A stretch of 64,000 bases of DNA from Pectobacterium aroidearum (GTDB lineage Bacteria; Pseudomonadota; Gammaproteobacteria; Enterobacterales; Enterobacteriaceae): positions 3,782,001-3,846,000 of the forward strand of contig NZ_CP065044.1 of the NCBI RefSeq assembly GCF_015689195.1, written 5' to 3'. Every line of letters starts with the position of its first letter. The stretch's first letter is position 1. Position numbers and translations under genes: made by a program. The notes beneath the pieces were generated by a model. That model made no database searches, was not told the DNA's origin, and saw only the letters and a program-made list of their open reading frames with translations. This document shows, piece after piece, positions 21,201-30,307 of this stretch.

Positions 21201-24200
21201 CTGACGGATACCGCTGGCAATACCACTACCGCCACACAGGCTATTGTCGTCGATGCCAGCGCGCTAAACGCACCAGTCGTCACGATTGGCACCTTCGCTG
21301 GCAACAACATTATTGATGGCGCGGAAGTCCGGGTCAGTCAGGTGCTCAGCGGCACCAGCAAAAACGTTGAGCAAGGCCAAACGGTGACGATTAGCTTCAA
21401 TGGCAAAGCCTATACCGCACAGGTTCTGTCGAACGGGAGTTGGAGCACCACGATCTCAGATGCGGATATGGCACTGCTGACTAACGGCAGCCAGACCATT
21501 ACCGTCAGCGTGAGCGATGTCTCCGGCAATATCGCGACATCCAGCAGCACCGTCACGGTGAACACCAATGCGAGCGGGCTGTCTATTGCGCCAATCACCG
21601 GGGATAACCAGCTAAATGTGCTGGAAGCAACAAACGGCATTACGATTAACGGCAATACCGTTAACGTCGCGCCAGGCACGAATATCAACGTCATACTCAA
21701 CGGGAAAACCTATACCGTGCTGGTGCAGTCAGACGGTACCTGGAGCGCAAACATTCAACCTGGCGATCTGCAAGCGCTGGGGGATGGCATCATCGCGGTG
21801 CATGTCACAGCGGTCGATCAGGCGGGTAACGCTCTGTCGAGCACACAACAACTGGGCGTGAGCATCCATAATCCACCCGTTGCCTCGCTGAATACCCCAT
21901 TTGGTAACGGCTACCTAAACGTGAGTGATGCGCAAGCCGGGCAGACACTTTCCGGCACCACGGGGATTCACGCCGTGGGTCAAACCGTCAGCGTCACCAT
22001 CGGTGGTATCAGCTATACCGGCACGGTTGACAGCAATGGCAACTGGAGTCTTCAACTCTCGCCAGCCATTCTGGGGACGCTAGCAGACGGCGTGCAGAAT
22101 ATTTCCGTTACTGTTACGGATACGGCAGGCAATACCTCTACCGTTCAGGGTAGCGTATTTGTTGACTTGACCCCACCGGTGCTGACCATCAACCCAATTG
22201 GCATCGACGATATCATCAACATCGCGGAAAGCCTGCAGCCAGTGGTCATCAGCGGTACGTCGCCTGTTAATGACAGCGGTCGCCCTATTATTGTCAACGT
22301 CACCATCAACGGTCAGATCTATCAGGGACTGGCACAGGCCGATGGCACATGGAGCGTCACCGTACCTGCTGGCGACTTGCAAAACATGCCGAACGGCGTT
22401 ACGGCAATCACCGCTACCTTGACCGATGCCGCCGGCAATACCGGCACCGTCAGCCACTCGATTGTTCTGGATACCGACCCCGCGAAAGCACCAACCCTGA
22501 CGATCGCGACGCTGTCGACCGACGATTATCTCAATCTGGCCGAATCGAACCTGCCATTAACCATCAACGGCAGCAGCCAGAATGTGGAACAAGGCCAGCA
22601 GGTCACCGTCACGCTCAATAACCAAACCTACTTTGCTACCGTAGGCGCGGATGGCAGTTGGAGCGTACAGGTTCCGGCAACGGATGTCGGCAATGTGCCT
22701 GATGGCAAGCAAACCGTGAGCGCCAGCGTGACGGACGTAAGCGGCAACCCCGGTTCAGCCACACACTCGATTACCGTCATTACCGATGCCGCCAACCTGC
22801 CCGGCATCACCATTACGACCCTATCTGGCAACGACGTCATTAGTGCACAAGATACGCAATCCGATTTGATCATCTCGGGTTCTACAACGAATGTTCAGAC
22901 AGGACAGCGAGTCACCGTCACGCTGAATAACAAAACCTATCTGGCGACCGTTGGCGCTGACGGAAGCTGGAGCACAACCGTTCCCGCCAGCGATGTGCAA
23001 AATCTGCCGCAGGGCAGCCAGAATGTGACCGCAACGGTCAGCGACATCGCACAGAACCCGGCTACGGCAACCCATCCGGTTACCGTCGATACCGTTCCAC
23101 CCTTGCTGTCTATCGATATGTTGGTGGACACCAGCGATATCGGTCTGGCGGACGCGCTGGCCGGGCTACCGTTAAGCGGCAAGGCCGAAGCGGGATTGTT
23201 GGTCACGATCAAAGTCGGCACGGCCGTTTATAGTGCGGTCGCCGATGGCAACGGCATCTGGCAAATCGCCATTGCGGCGAACGACCTGCTGGCATTGGGC
23301 GACGGTGTGAAAACACTGGCAGCCAGCGTGACCGACGGCGCTGGGAATGCCAGTGCCGCCAGTATCGATATCACGCTAAAAACACAGTCGCTTCCAACGC
23401 TGACGCTAGATTCTCTCTATGGCAACAATGTTCTCACTAGTGCAGAACTGGCGACGGAAACCACCATTGGCGGCAGTTACACCAATCTCCCTGTAGGAAC
23501 AGCGATTCAGGTCACGATCGGGGCGTACACCGTAACCGGCGTAACGCTCGCGGGCGGCCTGTGGAGTGCCACCATTCCCGCCAATGCGCTGAGCATACTG
23601 GCGGATGGCAACGTGCAGGTCAGTGCGACAGTAACAGACAGCGCAGGCAATACCGGCAGTGCAAGCGGCGCGCTGGACGTTGTCATCCACACCAATTTCG
23701 CCATCACTATCGCCACACCGTTTGTCGACGGCGTGCTAAATCAGGCGGAAAGCACGGTGGACCAGTTGCTGACGGGCACAACGGGGCTGCTTGACCCAGG
23801 CCAGAGCGTGTCGGTTTCGGTAACCAACGGCACGATCACTACCACCTACAGCGCTACCGTAGCGGCAAACGGCCAGTGGAGTGTGACGCTGCCCGCCGCC
23901 GATCTCGTTGCATTTGGTGACGGCACACACACCATCAACGTCACCGTCACGGATCATGCTGGCAATACAGGAGCAGGAAGCGGAACGTTCTCCAGCGTCA
24001 TTGTCGGGGTTCCCGTCGCCTCGCTGGATACCCCTTTTGGCGATGGCAAACTGAGTCTGGCTGATGCGCAGCCGGGTGCTATGCTGTCCGGGCAAACGGG
24101 GCTCACCAGCAACGTGGGACAAACCGTGTCGGTTAGTATCAACGGCACGAATTTCCCAGCCACAGTGAATGCCGACGGCAGTTGGACACTGTCGTTGGCT

Positions 24201-27200
24201 AGCCAGACGCTGATCGACCTACCGGATGGCACAGTGAATTTCACCGTCATCGTGACCGACTCTGCGGGCAACACCAGTACTGCAACGGCCACAGCGAGTG
24301 TGCTGACCACCACCCTGCCCGTGGCAACATTGGATCTGCCTTTTGGCGACGGCATCCTTAACGCCACTGAAATTCAGGCCATTCAGACATTAACCGGTAA
24401 AACCGGTATTACCAGCGCGGGTCAGGAAGTCACCGTTACGGTGACCAATAAAACCACGCTGATAGACACCACCTTTACCGCCGTCGCTGACGGGTTGGGC
24501 GGCTGGTCCAGAGAGCTGTCCCCTGCCGATTTGGCGATCTTTACCGAAGGCAATTACAGCATTAGCGTCAAGGTCACCGACTGGGTCGGCAACGCCAATA
24601 CCAGCACCCCGCGCGATGTTAGCGTAGCGCTGACGCTGCCTGCCCCGCTTATCGACGTCGTCCCCTTTGGTATCGATAATATTCTGAGCAGCGCCGAAGC
24701 CGCATCCGCACTCACCTTCTCTGGCCGTACGCAGATTGGTGGCAGCGGGCAAAGCGTTAAACTGGAGATCGATCTCAACGGCATCCGCTACACCGCGACG
24801 GTAGACAGCGCTGGCAACTGGTCAGTGACGCTGCCTCCAAATGCGTTGAATTCGCTAACCGACGGCCAGCATACCATCACGGTGACCGCCGTCGATGCAG
24901 CAGGCAACGTGGGCTCCGCACCGATTGCTTTTACCAGCGATTTCACCCCACCAGCCATTACGCTGAATACGCCGTTTGACGATGGTTATCTGAATATCGC
25001 TGAGGCCGCTTCGCCTACAGGCATAACCTTAAGCGGCAACGCGGGGGATGCAGCCAGCATGACCGTCACGCTGGGAGGGCAAACGCTTGTTACGCAAATT
25101 AACGGAGGAGTCTGGACGGCTGAACTGACGACAACCCAGCTCAGCCAGCTTGCTGACGGTACACAGAGTATCGTCATCACGGCGACAGATGCCGTAGGTA
25201 ACAGCACCACGCTGAATTCTCAGGCCATTCTCGCCGTGAAAGCCGCCCCCACCGTCTCCATTACCACCTTCGCGGGTCTGGACGGCCTTGACTATGCCGA
25301 AAGCCGGACTACGCAGTCAGTCAGCGGTACCTCGACCGGGCTGGAAGTCGGCCAGAACGTGACTATCAGGCTGAATGGCCTGGATTATCAAACCCAAATT
25401 CTCAACGGTGGCTTATGGAGCGTTAACATCCCTTCCTCTGCGTTGCTGGTGCTGGCCAACACGACCTATTCACTTTCTGTCAGTGCAGAGGACCGGGCCG
25501 GAAATCCAACGCAGCCATCCAGCGTTAACTTTAACGTCAACCTGACGCCGCCTCCGACGGTGATGACCATTAACCCTATCTCGACCGACAACATCATCAA
25601 CGCCGTCGAGATCAACGGCAATATCACGATTTCCGGGCGTTCGATCGGGCCAGCGTCAGCGATGACCTCGGTACAAGTTTCGGCCAACGGAGTGCTACTT
25701 CAGCCTAGTCCCATCACCGATGTCAACGGCAACTGGAGCATCACCATCCCGGCTCTGCCGACATTCTCCTCGCAGGGTGAGGTGTTCATTACCGCCACGT
25801 CGCTGGACGCGACCCTGACAACCATCGTCACCGTGGACACCATTGCCCCTACGCTGGATATTGTCTCCTTTGCCTCGGACAACGTGCTCAGCGCCACGGA
25901 AATGAGTACGGCACAGGCGATTACCGGTACGGCATCCATTACAGAAGCAGGACAAATCGTTTCGATTAGCCTGAATGGAAAAACCTACAGCGCGCAGGTT
26001 TCCGCAACAGGTGCCTGGAGTGTCAACGTTCCCGCCGCCGATCTGGCACAGCTAACCGACGGCAACTACACCATCACGGCGACCCTCGCCGATAAAGCGG
26101 GCAATAGCACCACCACGACACAGACGGTTGCCGTCGATACCGCCATCCCACTGCTTAGCGTTACGCTGTTTGATGACAATATTCTGACGTTGGCAGAGGC
26201 GCTGGCGGGAGGGGCGATTACCGGGACAGGCGAAGTGGGCGCCACCGTTACGCTAACCGCAGGCCCGCTGACAGGCACAACCACTGTCGGCCCGAACGGC
26301 AACTGGAGCATTCCGGTGCTGTCCGCCAATCTGCAAAACCTGATCGATGGGCCACAGGTTATTGGCGTAACACTGACCGATACCTCCGGCAACACCACAC
26401 ACCTTGATGTCACGTTGGATGTCGCGCTGAATAAGACGCTCGGCGCAGGCATTACCGATATCTTCGGTAACGACGGTATCCTCAATCTGGCCGAATCTCT
26501 GGTGACACAGGTCATCAGCGGTAACGCGACCGGTGACTATCTGGGTGCGAAAGTCCAGGTCACCGTGCTGGGAAATACGGTGGAAGGCACCGTGGGCGCC
26601 AACGGCGCCTGGAGCGTCGCCCTTGCTCCAAATCTGTTCACAGGCCTGAGCAATGGCTTACTGGCGGTTAACGTCGACATCATCGATTCGCACGGCAACG
26701 TGAAGAATCAACTGGTCAACATCGACGTGTTGAAGTCCCTGCCGGTCATCAATTCGGTTGTGGCCTTCACGGATGGCGCATTGAATGCGGCGGACGTCGC
26801 GACCAGCCAGATTATCAGCGGCGTGGTCAGCAACGTGGACATCGCTGCTGGCGCAACGGTCGCCGTAACGTTGGGCAACAAGATTTACACTGGAATTAGC
26901 GTCGGTGCAGGTGGAGCCTGGAGCCTGTCTGTTCCCGCCCTCGACTTGCAGGCCCTGCAGGATGGAACGCTGGCATTGGGCATCGCGGTCACCGATCACG
27001 CAGGCAACACGGCCAGCCAGATCGTGAACGTCCCAACAGTGATCAGAAACCTGCCAAGTATTACGTTGAATCCGGTCTTTGGCGATAGCCTGCTTAATCT
27101 GGGCGACCTGCTGGTCAACCAAACTCTCAGCGGTACAGCCACCGGCCTGGCAGGCAGAACCATTACGCTGAGCATTGCGGGTTCACAAATCGCAACGGCC

Positions 27201-29897
27201 GCCGTCGGCGTTGATGGCAAATGGAGCGTTGCCGTCACCCCAAGCGTACTGGGGATCCTGCAAGGGCTGGGCAGCGGTGATTTCACCGTAGCCGCTACCG
27301 CGACAGACAGCGTAGGCAATACCGCCAGCGGCAATGCCGGCATCAAGTTCGATTTTGCCCAACCGGTGATTACGCTAAACCCGGTATTTGGCGGCGATGG
27401 CTTCATCAACGCGGCAGAAGCGCTGGTGGCGCAAACGATCAGTGGCGTGGTCACCAATGCCAGCGCCGGATCGCAGGTTGCGGTTACCCTTGGCGGTAAA
27501 ACCTTCCTGTCTACGGTTGGGGCGGGGGGCGCGTTCAGCCTGACGCTGCAACCGTCCGATCTCAGCGCGTTGGTCGATGGCAACACCACGCTGAATGTAT
27601 CGATCACAAACACCTCCGGCAATACCGGCACGATCAACAACGCCATCAATATTATTGCCAAAAACCTGCCGACGATTAGCCTGGGTTCACTGTTTGGCGG
27701 CGATGGCTTCCTCAATGCTGCGGAAGCGGCACTGACACAAACGATTAGCGGCACCACCACCAACGCCATCGCGGGCTCATCCATCGTCATACGCATTGGC
27801 ACGTTGACGCTAAACGCGACGGTCGGCAGTGACGGCACCTGGAGCGCCAGCGTCACGCCGCTGCAACTGTCTGGACTGGCCAACGGTAACCTCACCGTCA
27901 GTGCGACGGTGACCGACCCGGCAGGCAACAGTAATAGCATCAGTGCAGGTCTCAACGTTTCCATATTGCCGCCGACTATTACGCTCAACCCGCTGTTCAA
28001 CAACGGCGTACTGGATCTCACCAGCTTGTTGAGTGCACAAACCATCAGCGGGACGACGACCAATGTGGCAGCCGGTACAGCGATCAACGTCACGCTGGGC
28101 AGCAAAACCTACACTACAACGGTCGGCGCAAACGGTAGCTGGAGCCTGCCAGTTCCTAACCTCGATCTGAAAGCTCTCACAGATGGCATCACCAACATTG
28201 GCGTTCGTCTGGTTGATGCAGCGGGTAACGTTGGCCAGCAAGCCGGTACCGTCAGTGTGGCGATTAACGGCCAGCCGACGCTGACCCTAAACCCGCTCTT
28301 TGGCGGCGACGGCCTGCTCAATGCGGTCGAGGCTGCTGCGGGTCAGATTATCAGCGGAACCAGTACCAATGCGATAGGCTCCACTATCCAGATCTCGCTA
28401 GGCACCAAGACCTACTCTGCCGTGGTGCAAAGCAATGGTTCCTGGTCCGTCAGCCTGCCTTCACTCGATCTCAACAATCTGACTGACGGCACGCTTTCTC
28501 TCAGCGCCTCTCTGACCAACGCAGCAGGAAAAAGTGCCAGCGTGGGGGCTTCGATCGGCGTGGGCGTTCACACATTGCCAACGGTCAGCCTCGGCTCTCT
28601 GTTTGGCGGGGACGGCTACCTGAATCTGGCCGAAGCAGGCATCAACCAGCTCATCAGCGGCACCACGACCAATGCGGCTGGCGGTAGCGTCACGCTGACG
28701 GTGGGCGGACTGGTGCTCACCGCTGCGGTAGCCAGTAACGGCACCTGGAGCATCAGCGTGCCGAGCGCCAACCTGCTCAACATTGCCGATGGCAATTTGA
28801 CCGTCGGCGTCACCGTCGCCGATCGCTATGGCAACACTAACAACACCAGCAGCAATGTGATCGTGAAAACGCACCAGTTGCCGCAGTTGGGTATTGATGC
28901 CGTGGGGTCACTGATCGGGAATACCATTGGTCTGCTGACGAACGGCGTCACCATCAGCGGAGCATCGCGCTATGTTCAGCAAGGCGCTAAGGTCACCGTC
29001 ACGCTGCTCGGTCAGACACTACAGGGTACCGTCGGCGCCGATGGCAAGTGGAGCGCTCACTTCAGCAGTTCGCTGCTGGGCATCAACGCTTTCAACGTGG
29101 GCGCGATTTTGACAGCGCTATTGGGAACAGCGGTTGAAGCCTCCGTCACCGATCAGGCGGGTAACTTCACTGGCGTATCCGCTGGATTAACCTCCGGTAT
29201 CTCGCTCGGGTTACCGCTGATGAGCATGATGGCGCTGGATGTTGACGACAGCAGTCTTGCGCAGGTGTCTTCGCTGTCCAGTGAACAGCTTGATGGCGAG
29301 GAAAGCGCCGTAGTGCAACCTCTTCAAGTCAGCTCGAAAATGGCGGCTGCCACGCTCAGTGAGACACACACCATCGACAATAGCGCCAGCACCGAAGTGG
29401 AAGACAACGTTTATGCCATCGGTGGCGTCGTTGTCAACCTGGCCGACGGCACTGTGCAAACGGGCACGGATGTCGAAGGCGGAGAAGGCGACGACATTAT
29501 TACGCTTTCAACGCTAGACTTTACCCAGATCGACGGTGGCGACGGCATTGATACGCTGGTTCTGGATGGCACCGAGCTCAATCTGGACCTCACGGCGCTG
29601 GGGCTGAAAATCGATAACGTAGAGATCTTCGATTTAGGCCAAAACGGCACCAACAGCATCACGCTGGATCTCGACCGAGCCCTGAATGTTACCGACCGAC
29701 CAGAAGATGATCTGCTGATCGTCGGGGGCGAAGGCAATCAGGTGAACCTGATTCCGGGCGAAGGAGCCTGGAGCACGGTAGGACAGCGCGATATTGATGG
29801 CCAACGCTTTGATGTCTACCACCACTCATCGCTGGATAGCGCCAACAACCTGGGAGATGTACTGGTGCAGCAAGGCCTGCTCGTCAATATGGTGTAA
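15276..29897 (+). CDS. Giant multi-repeat BapA/LapA-type surface adhesin, type I secreted
   Basis: This 4873-residue protein begins 7 bp after an AAGAGG ribosome site. Residues 1-100 form a BapA-type prefix domain. Residues about 100-170 are Ala/Gly/Thr-rich with a hydrophobic stretch (SILGAVALGGAAVAGVAVAV), a likely outer-membrane retention or cleavage region. I count 44 Ig-like modules of about 95-105 residues, each with a start like NxLNxAE, a middle LNGKTYTTTV and an end TDxAGN. The last about 230 residues hold two RTX-like calcium motifs (GGEGDDII and GGDGIDTL) and an uncleaved C-terminal secretion signal, and the protein ends LLVNMV. No cysteine is apparent in the repeats. The three secretion genes follow on the same strand. 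A multi-repeat type I adhesin has been described in Pectobacterium atrosepticum as a plant-attachment factor under c-di-GMP control, and this is probably its counterpart. Confidence 0.93.
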   Translation: MSDMNVIAGNVNILSRQNGQFIENIPQGTRNVELLESSTVRIHGTPDMVSRYERVSNDLILHMKDGTTVRYESFFTLDAAGYHSELIFDDGTRLIHAQFSGAAAAEGAALAAEAVALTPEYSALGDMTSLLIGSTTTSTLSTASLGSILGAVALGGAAVAGVAVAVASSSDDDNTSTPPPEPLTIDAFAGNNGLNRTEIGQPHILSGKTTGVSAGQTVTITLNGVVYTTTVAADGTWRFTLPADAFTGLEDGIYALKVSVPGANGVVHEKTLDLTIDTLPPHLTVDKFTGDNYLTVGELANGQVLNGTGEAGRNVTITLNGKTYTTTINAAGNWTLTVPAADLRALSEGEHAMSFTISDNAGNVTVVNRTIIVDTTPPELTLSPFTGNNLLTADELQSSQFVSGTASLSDVGQTVTVTFNGTTYTTTVGSDGSWSVFIPSGDMQALTNGTYNLVASLTDKAGNTTTLPPQTITVDTNAEAVNISIVSTDDRLNAVEAGQPLTVSGTTANVAAGQTVTVSLTVAGAVKTYTTTTGADGKWSVDIPSADLLLLPDGSHTLTASVQGISGNTVTVDHTLDVHINTLPSITLTPPFTDGVLNAAEAAQDQVIRGETGINGRGQTVSLTIGGNYVTGTVDVNGNWTVTIPKDILQSLPSDNVSVLEIVVRDIAGNETTVTQNISVDTTPPTLNVSAIAQDDVLNGAELAVNQVVSGTASLSEAGRVVTVALNDKTYTTTVGNDGNWSITLPTADLVAIADGNHNLTVTLTDTAGNTTTVTRPLTIDSGTTTAPTITINNVADDNVIDGAEAKVSLQLSGTTTNVEAGQVVTISLNGKTYLATVQSGGVWSVNVSTADIALLADGAHSISVNVSNKAGNAASGSRDISVDKSGDSIAINIIASDNLLNQAESLQPLAISGNTANVPAGQTVTVTLNGKNYTTTVAADGSWTLQIPSADLQQLSDGNATISASVNVAGGTVTDAQTLGVHIHTLPQPTIDTPFGNGSLNGAEALVSQTITGHTGISGAGQTVILSLGGKSYTGTVDTAGNWKVTVPAADLQQLPEGNNTLLVTAQDAAGNQAGKTFVSHTDFTAPTLTIGTIAGDDTINMVESQSNQTVNGTASISEAGRTVVITFDGQFYTGVVGNDGNWSINLPTAALRGMADGSYTLSASLTDAVGNTASVEKSVTLSADPAFQPTIFVNAFVDENNVITAADLKVSQWLTGTSSNVETGQVATILLNKKFYFATIQSSGNWSVEIPAEHMAELSEGTVSISASITDMAGNEGSHEIWSSIDTNNDSISISIVALDNQINRLEASQPLTISGSTVNVTPGESVTVTLNGKTYTGTIAANGSWSVIIDSSDMLALPDGTTTIIASVANPGDVPVTASRTIDVHINNLPQPTINQPFGDGILNITEAASGQSLTGKTGIAGGGQSVLVTLNGKTYTAIVDNQGNWNVALPAADLQSLPSGVQTIRVEATDTAGNSIESTRDVTVDLTSPILTLKPLTGDGIINAAESLNDQVISGNALQSDAGRTVTVTINNKNYQAQIQADGSWNVTIPAADLQALADGNYTVTATLTGASGNSATSTGSLTLDASPANQPLLTINAIALNNIIDGGEINVAQIISGGSLNVEAGQRVTVTLGDNTYTTTVDSNGQWRVSVPSVDLLHLAQGAHTVTIGVNDVSGNPATLSQTITVNTSLSGIAIDTIAGDDKLNQAEVAQDLTVNGSSQNVAAGTTVTIMLNGKSYDGVVQPDGSWSIIVSAADVSALADGTSTLTVTTVDSAGNALSGSRTIDVFTHSSPTLTLNTPFGDGILNAAEAGVTQTLSGTTGIASPGQTVTATLGGVTYTGIVDAAGNWTISLPVNSLQNLPNGTTALQVSVSDAAGNSSTLTSNITVARTPPTLTTASFATDNILNSTEVQSSQLLTGTASPSSSGQTVTATLNGKTYSGTVGSDGTWSITIPSADLSNLSDGNYSIVTRLTDTAGNTTTATQAIVVDASALNAPVVTIGTFAGNNIIDGAEVRVSQVLSGTSKNVEQGQTVTISFNGKAYTAQVLSNGSWSTTISDADMALLTNGSQTITVSVSDVSGNIATSSSTVTVNTNASGLSIAPITGDNQLNVLEATNGITINGNTVNVAPGTNINVILNGKTYTVLVQSDGTWSANIQPGDLQALGDGIIAVHVTAVDQAGNALSSTQQLGVSIHNPPVASLNTPFGNGYLNVSDAQAGQTLSGTTGIHAVGQTVSVTIGGISYTGTVDSNGNWSLQLSPAILGTLADGVQNISVTVTDTAGNTSTVQGSVFVDLTPPVLTINPIGIDDIINIAESLQPVVISGTSPVNDSGRPIIVNVTINGQIYQGLAQADGTWSVTVPAGDLQNMPNGVTAITATLTDAAGNTGTVSHSIVLDTDPAKAPTLTIATLSTDDYLNLAESNLPLTINGSSQNVEQGQQVTVTLNNQTYFATVGADGSWSVQVPATDVGNVPDGKQTVSASVTDVSGNPGSATHSITVITDAANLPGITITTLSGNDVISAQDTQSDLIISGSTTNVQTGQRVTVTLNNKTYLATVGADGSWSTTVPASDVQNLPQGSQNVTATVSDIAQNPATATHPVTVDTVPPLLSIDMLVDTSDIGLADALAGLPLSGKAEAGLLVTIKVGTAVYSAVADGNGIWQIAIAANDLLALGDGVKTLAASVTDGAGNASAASIDITLKTQSLPTLTLDSLYGNNVLTSAELATETTIGGSYTNLPVGTAIQVTIGAYTVTGVTLAGGLWSATIPANALSILADGNVQVSATVTDSAGNTGSASGALDVVIHTNFAITIATPFVDGVLNQAESTVDQLLTGTTGLLDPGQSVSVSVTNGTITTTYSATVAANGQWSVTLPAADLVAFGDGTHTINVTVTDHAGNTGAGSGTFSSVIVGVPVASLDTPFGDGKLSLADAQPGAMLSGQTGLTSNVGQTVSVSINGTNFPATVNADGSWTLSLASQTLIDLPDGTVNFTVIVTDSAGNTSTATATASVLTTTLPVATLDLPFGDGILNATEIQAIQTLTGKTGITSAGQEVTVTVTNKTTLIDTTFTAVADGLGGWSRELSPADLAIFTEGNYSISVKVTDWVGNANTSTPRDVSVALTLPAPLIDVVPFGIDNILSSAEAASALTFSGRTQIGGSGQSVKLEIDLNGIRYTATVDSAGNWSVTLPPNALNSLTDGQHTITVTAVDAAGNVGSAPIAFTSDFTPPAITLNTPFDDGYLNIAEAASPTGITLSGNAGDAASMTVTLGGQTLVTQINGGVWTAELTTTQLSQLADGTQSIVITATDAVGNSTTLNSQAILAVKAAPTVSITTFAGLDGLDYAESRTTQSVSGTSTGLEVGQNVTIRLNGLDYQTQILNGGLWSVNIPSSALLVLANTTYSLSVSAEDRAGNPTQPSSVNFNVNLTPPPTVMTINPISTDNIINAVEINGNITISGRSIGPASAMTSVQVSANGVLLQPSPITDVNGNWSITIPALPTFSSQGEVFITATSLDATLTTIVTVDTIAPTLDIVSFASDNVLSATEMSTAQAITGTASITEAGQIVSISLNGKTYSAQVSATGAWSVNVPAADLAQLTDGNYTITATLADKAGNSTTTTQTVAVDTAIPLLSVTLFDDNILTLAEALAGGAITGTGEVGATVTLTAGPLTGTTTVGPNGNWSIPVLSANLQNLIDGPQVIGVTLTDTSGNTTHLDVTLDVALNKTLGAGITDIFGNDGILNLAESLVTQVISGNATGDYLGAKVQVTVLGNTVEGTVGANGAWSVALAPNLFTGLSNGLLAVNVDIIDSHGNVKNQLVNIDVLKSLPVINSVVAFTDGALNAADVATSQIISGVVSNVDIAAGATVAVTLGNKIYTGISVGAGGAWSLSVPALDLQALQDGTLALGIAVTDHAGNTASQIVNVPTVIRNLPSITLNPVFGDSLLNLGDLLVNQTLSGTATGLAGRTITLSIAGSQIATAAVGVDGKWSVAVTPSVLGILQGLGSGDFTVAATATDSVGNTASGNAGIKFDFAQPVITLNPVFGGDGFINAAEALVAQTISGVVTNASAGSQVAVTLGGKTFLSTVGAGGAFSLTLQPSDLSALVDGNTTLNVSITNTSGNTGTINNAINIIAKNLPTISLGSLFGGDGFLNAAEAALTQTISGTTTNAIAGSSIVIRIGTLTLNATVGSDGTWSASVTPLQLSGLANGNLTVSATVTDPAGNSNSISAGLNVSILPPTITLNPLFNNGVLDLTSLLSAQTISGTTTNVAAGTAINVTLGSKTYTTTVGANGSWSLPVPNLDLKALTDGITNIGVRLVDAAGNVGQQAGTVSVAINGQPTLTLNPLFGGDGLLNAVEAAAGQIISGTSTNAIGSTIQISLGTKTYSAVVQSNGSWSVSLPSLDLNNLTDGTLSLSASLTNAAGKSASVGASIGVGVHTLPTVSLGSLFGGDGYLNLAEAGINQLISGTTTNAAGGSVTLTVGGLVLTAAVASNGTWSISVPSANLLNIADGNLTVGVTVADRYGNTNNTSSNVIVKTHQLPQLGIDAVGSLIGNTIGLLTNGVTISGASRYVQQGAKVTVTLLGQTLQGTVGADGKWSAHFSSSLLGINAFNVGAILTALLGTAVEASVTDQAGNFTGVSAGLTSGISLGLPLMSMMALDVDDSSLAQVSSLSSEQLDGEESAVVQPLQVSSKMAAATLSETHTIDNSASTEVEDNVYAIGGVVVNLADGTVQTGTDVEGGEGDDIITLSTLDFTQIDGGDGIDTLVLDGTELNLDLTALGLKIDNVEIFDLGQNGTNSITLDLDRALNVTDRPEDDLLIVGGEGNQVNLIPGEGAWSTVGQRDIDGQRFDVYHHSSLDSANNLGDVLVQQGLLVNMV
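17334..23102 (+). repeat. Four-module super-repeat (about 1.21 kb period) in the adhesin gene
   Basis: Modules follow the order TAS-type, NV-type, NV-type, PFGDG/TGI-type again and again. The first module of each set begins at 17334, 18543, 19758, 20970 and 22182, so the spacings are 1209, 1215, 1212 and 1212 bp (403-405 codons). The fifth copy breaks down after its third module. Linkers recur too, for example a TPP linker before each TAS-type module. Confidence 0.75.
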
Positions 29898-29932
29898 CAA
29901 CAGCCCTCTTATGATGAGGTTTTACTGTTACC

Positions 29933-30182
29933 CGGCGTAAAAATTATGCAGCGGTGGGCATGAGCACCGAGTGAGCGGCATGGATGCCGCGAAAGTCAGT
30001 GCCGCGTAGGGAACGCGTCACTGGCGGCTCGAATCGTGCTCATGAACACCGCTGGAACCGCGCCAGCGGCATGATTTCCGCCAAAAGCCTGGGGTCTCGG
30101 GGCGAGCGGCGTTTGAGCCGTCCCGAGTCGGGCGCGTGCTACGAGGTAGCATAAAAATAGCGACATTATCGCGCACGAAACG
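29933..30182 (+). repeat. Unrecognised 250-bp intergenic repeat, copy A
   Basis: This element begins 35 bp after the adhesin stop and matches the reverse complement of 46933-47179 along its whole length. Shared blocks include AAATTATGCAGCGGTG, GAGTGAGCGGCATGGATG, GGAACGCGTCACTGG and GCGCACGAAAC. It contains internal palindromes such as GCGGCAT-GG-ATGCCGC. No open frame is convincing. The rest of the 410-bp gap before the TolC-like gene holds only its leader. Confidence 0.8.
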
Positions 30183-30307
30183 ACATCAGCAGCGGCATAG
30201 AAATATGACGAAGAGGGAAAGCGGAAGGGGTATTAACGCATTTTGCCAGCGCCCTCTCCCTCCTTTAAAGGAACTAAAACAAAGAGTGATGAAAACAGGG
30301 GTCATTG

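Noticed and set aside
17334..23102. CRISPR-like or satellite repeats
   Set aside because: The periodicity is about 300 bp and 1.21 kb, diverged, and in frame with a protein. There are no short identical repeats with unique spacers.
26996..28105. 369-codon minus-strand open frame (and about 30 other long antisense frames) inside the adhesin gene
   Set aside because: They arise because the repeats have biased codon use that keeps the antisense frames open. They are repetitive, lack ribosome sites and show no family features.
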